From the NCBI GenBank assembly GCA_964422365.1, contig CAYRAV010000073.1, forward strand, positions 1 to 15,237: 15,237 nt of DNA. Reading direction: 5' to 3'. Of the stretch, positions 14,103 to 15,237 are shown in pieces. Every line of letters starts with the position of its first letter. Position 1 is the stretch's first letter. Source of the stretch: CAYRAV01 sp964422365 (GTDB lineage Bacteria; Bacillota; Clostridia; Lachnospirales; Lachnospiraceae). The position numbers and the translations under genes were made by a program. The notes under the pieces were generated by a model, which did not search any database, was not told where the DNA came from, and was given only the letters and a program-made list of their open reading frames with translations.

Positions 14103-15008
14103 TCACTTCTTTATACTTTTTAGATTTTCTATAAATGCTTCATGTGGAATGGCAAAATTCCCTGTTACACTTCCATTTTCCGGAACATCCTTTGTTACTA
14201 CACTTCCCATATTTACTCTTGCGCCATTTCCCACAGAAATCCCATTCCTAATTGTCGAACCCACTCCTAACCATACATCATTCCCTACCAACGTTCTGCC
14301 ACCAATTCCAACTTGTGCAACCAGTAAGCAGCAACGGCCTATTTTAACACCATGCCCCACATGAATTAAATTATCAACCTTCGTATATTCTCCAATGATC
14401 GTATCATCCCATGGATAAATAGCTCTATCAATACATGTATTATTTTGAACCTCTACATTGCTCTCAAGAACTGTTCCTCCCAAATGTTCTACTGAAAATA
14501 TCTTATCATCTTTTCTTTTATACTCAAATCCAACTCCGCCTATTCTTGCCCCTGAACGAATAATACAGTCTTCTTCAATAACAGTATTTTCATAAATTGT
14601 TACAAATGGCTCAACTACTACATTTTTTCCAATCTTAACATTTTTATTAGAAATCGATGCAAATTTACTAATCGTTGCAGTAGAATCAATTTCCGTGTCA
14701 AATGAAGGTCTAACATACTCTTTATATTCTTTTAATGCATTATGCAATTGAAAAAAAGTCAATCTTGGCTGGTCCACAATAATATATCCCATATTCTCTA
14801 ATTGTACTGTTTCCAGTAATTCCTGTTTAATAAACAACATATGTATATTATCTACAATCTCTGCAAGATATTTTTCATCCTCAATAAAGGAACATAGGCT
14901 TTTATCACACATGCAACCCAAAAGTCCTAATGAATCAACATTTTTTTCATTTATTATATGATATTTAATCTCAGGCAAATATTTTGACAAACGCTCACTA
15001 ATACGCAT
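14103..15008 (-). CDS. LpxD-like left-handed beta-helix N-acyltransferase
   Basis: This protein of about 301 residues has an N-terminal domain of about 100 residues. It is followed by many hexapeptide repeats with the [LIV]-G-x4 pattern (for example VKIGKNVVVEPFVTIYENTV, IGGRTLVGNDVWLGVGSTI) and the segment NLIHVGHGVKIG, equivalent to the catalytic-histidine region of LpxD. In Gram-negative bacteria LpxD acylates UDP-3-O-acyl-glucosamine. Here no lipid A genes are seen and the gene precedes a sugar aminotransferase, so N-acylation (probably acetylation) of a nucleotide-linked amino sugar is more likely. The ATG at 15008 is favoured over a GTG at 15017 because GGAG lies 10 bases before the ATG, whereas for the GTG it would be almost abutting. 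It is the first gene of this minus-strand block within the window. Confidence 0.8.
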   Translation of the reverse strand: MRISERLSKYLPEIKYHIINEKNVDSLGLLGCMCDKSLCSFIEDEKYLAEIVDNIHMLFIKQELLETVQLENMGYIIVDQPRLTFFQLHNALKEYKEYVRPSFDTEIDSTATISKFASISNKNVKIGKNVVVEPFVTIYENTVIEEDCIIRSGARIGGVGFEYKRKDDKIFSVEHLGGTVLESNVEVQNNTCIDRAIYPWDDTIIGEYTKVDNLIHVGHGVKIGRCCLLVAQVGIGGRTLVGNDVWLGVGSTIRNGISVGNGARVNMGSVVTKDVPENGSVTGNFAIPHEAFIENLKSIKK

Positions 15009-15017
15009 TTCAATCAC

Positions 15018-15237
15018 ACTCCATAATCCTTGTCTTTATAATTCAAACTTACTAACTAAAAACTTTTATTATAGTATCTGAATACCGACGATTATGTATT
15101 TATAAAACAATATAAGTGTTGTAAAAATATTTGCTTTTGTAACCAACAGATTAGGCAAAAATTAACATAATCTTTTACCCCCCAGACTGTCCGAAAACTC
15201 CATTTTTGGCATAAAATTAGCCCCTTTTCTTTCAGTC
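15018..15237. other. Gene-free right edge, AT-rich with a C/T-rich terminal stretch
   Basis: No coding frame or RNA gene is visible. TTGTAA occurs twice, 18 bases apart (15119-15124 and 15137-15142). From 15175 the base composition changes: a C run is followed by CAGACTGTCCGAAAACTCC and a pyrimidine-rich end. This resembles, from memory, sequences found near ends of Firmicute DDE-type insertion sequences, but no inverted partner lies in the window. Confidence 0.3.
15068..15125 (-). promoter_or_regulatory. Candidate promoter(s) upstream of the LpxD-like gene
   Basis: On the minus strand TTTACA (15120-15125) is followed after 15 bases by TATAAA (15099-15104), a sigma-A-like pair with a short spacer. 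A separate perfect TATAAT lies at 15068-15073 but has no good -35 element 16-18 bases upstream. The region is very AT-rich, so matches by chance are likely. The 220-base gap ahead of the first gene makes a promoter somewhere here reasonable. Confidence 0.3.

Noticed and set aside
14103..15008. Lipid A biosynthesis (lpxD)
   Set aside because: No other lpx gene, a TagF-like neighbour and Firmicute-like ribosome sites argue for a glycan-modifying role.
1..15237. tRNA, rRNA or riboswitch
   Set aside because: No cloverleaf, rRNA-like stretch or recognisable aptamer consensus was seen on either strand in the gaps between genes.

Overview
The window is a low-GC (roughly one third G+C) segment. Apart from a short gene tail at the left edge, every gene reads on the minus strand, from about position 15008 down to 318. 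Strong AGGAGG-type ribosome sites, a teichoic-acid-type glycerophosphotransferase homologue and Rpn-type flanking coding suggest a Clostridia-like Firmicute, perhaps a gut Lachnospiraceae. This is inference from style, not proof. The content is the distal part of a surface-polysaccharide (capsule or teichoic-like glycan) biosynthesis locus.

The right half (15008 to 10583) holds amino-sugar and amidation functions: an LpxD-like left-handed beta-helix acyltransferase, a WbpE-like DegT/DnrJ aminotransferase, an unrecognised 152-residue protein and a class-B asparagine synthase. The middle (10476 to 6347) holds an unusual CBS + SGNH-like + citrate-lyase-ligase-type nucleotidylyltransferase fusion, a small N-terminally hydrophobic Rossmann protein and a TagF/TagB-like CDP-alcohol phosphotransferase homologue. 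A palindromic repeat at 8330-8412 supplies the last residues of the fusion protein.

The left half (6322 to 318) is the most striking part. It holds a PEP-synthase-like dikinase, two related SAM methyltransferases, a class I glutamine amidotransferase, a sugar-type nucleotidyltransferase and an APS-kinase-like protein. This is the same set of families as Campylobacter jejuni Cj1415-Cj1420, which builds the O-methyl phosphoramidate (MeOPN) capsule decoration. By analogy, glutamine is N-phosphorylated (dikinase), coupled to CMP (nucleotidyltransferase), cleaved to cytidine diphosphoramidate and glutamate (amidotransferase) and 3'-phosphorylated (APS-kinase-like). The phosphoramidate is then transferred to a glycan and methylated. 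No Cj1421/Cj1422-type transferase is recognisable here. The adjacent TagF-like protein is the best local candidate for that step because its family takes phospho-groups from CDP-activated donors.

The cluster ends at a GC-rich hairpin (249-283) that separates it from a convergent plus-strand gene tail. The right edge (15018-15237) has no gene and probably carries the promoter of this block.
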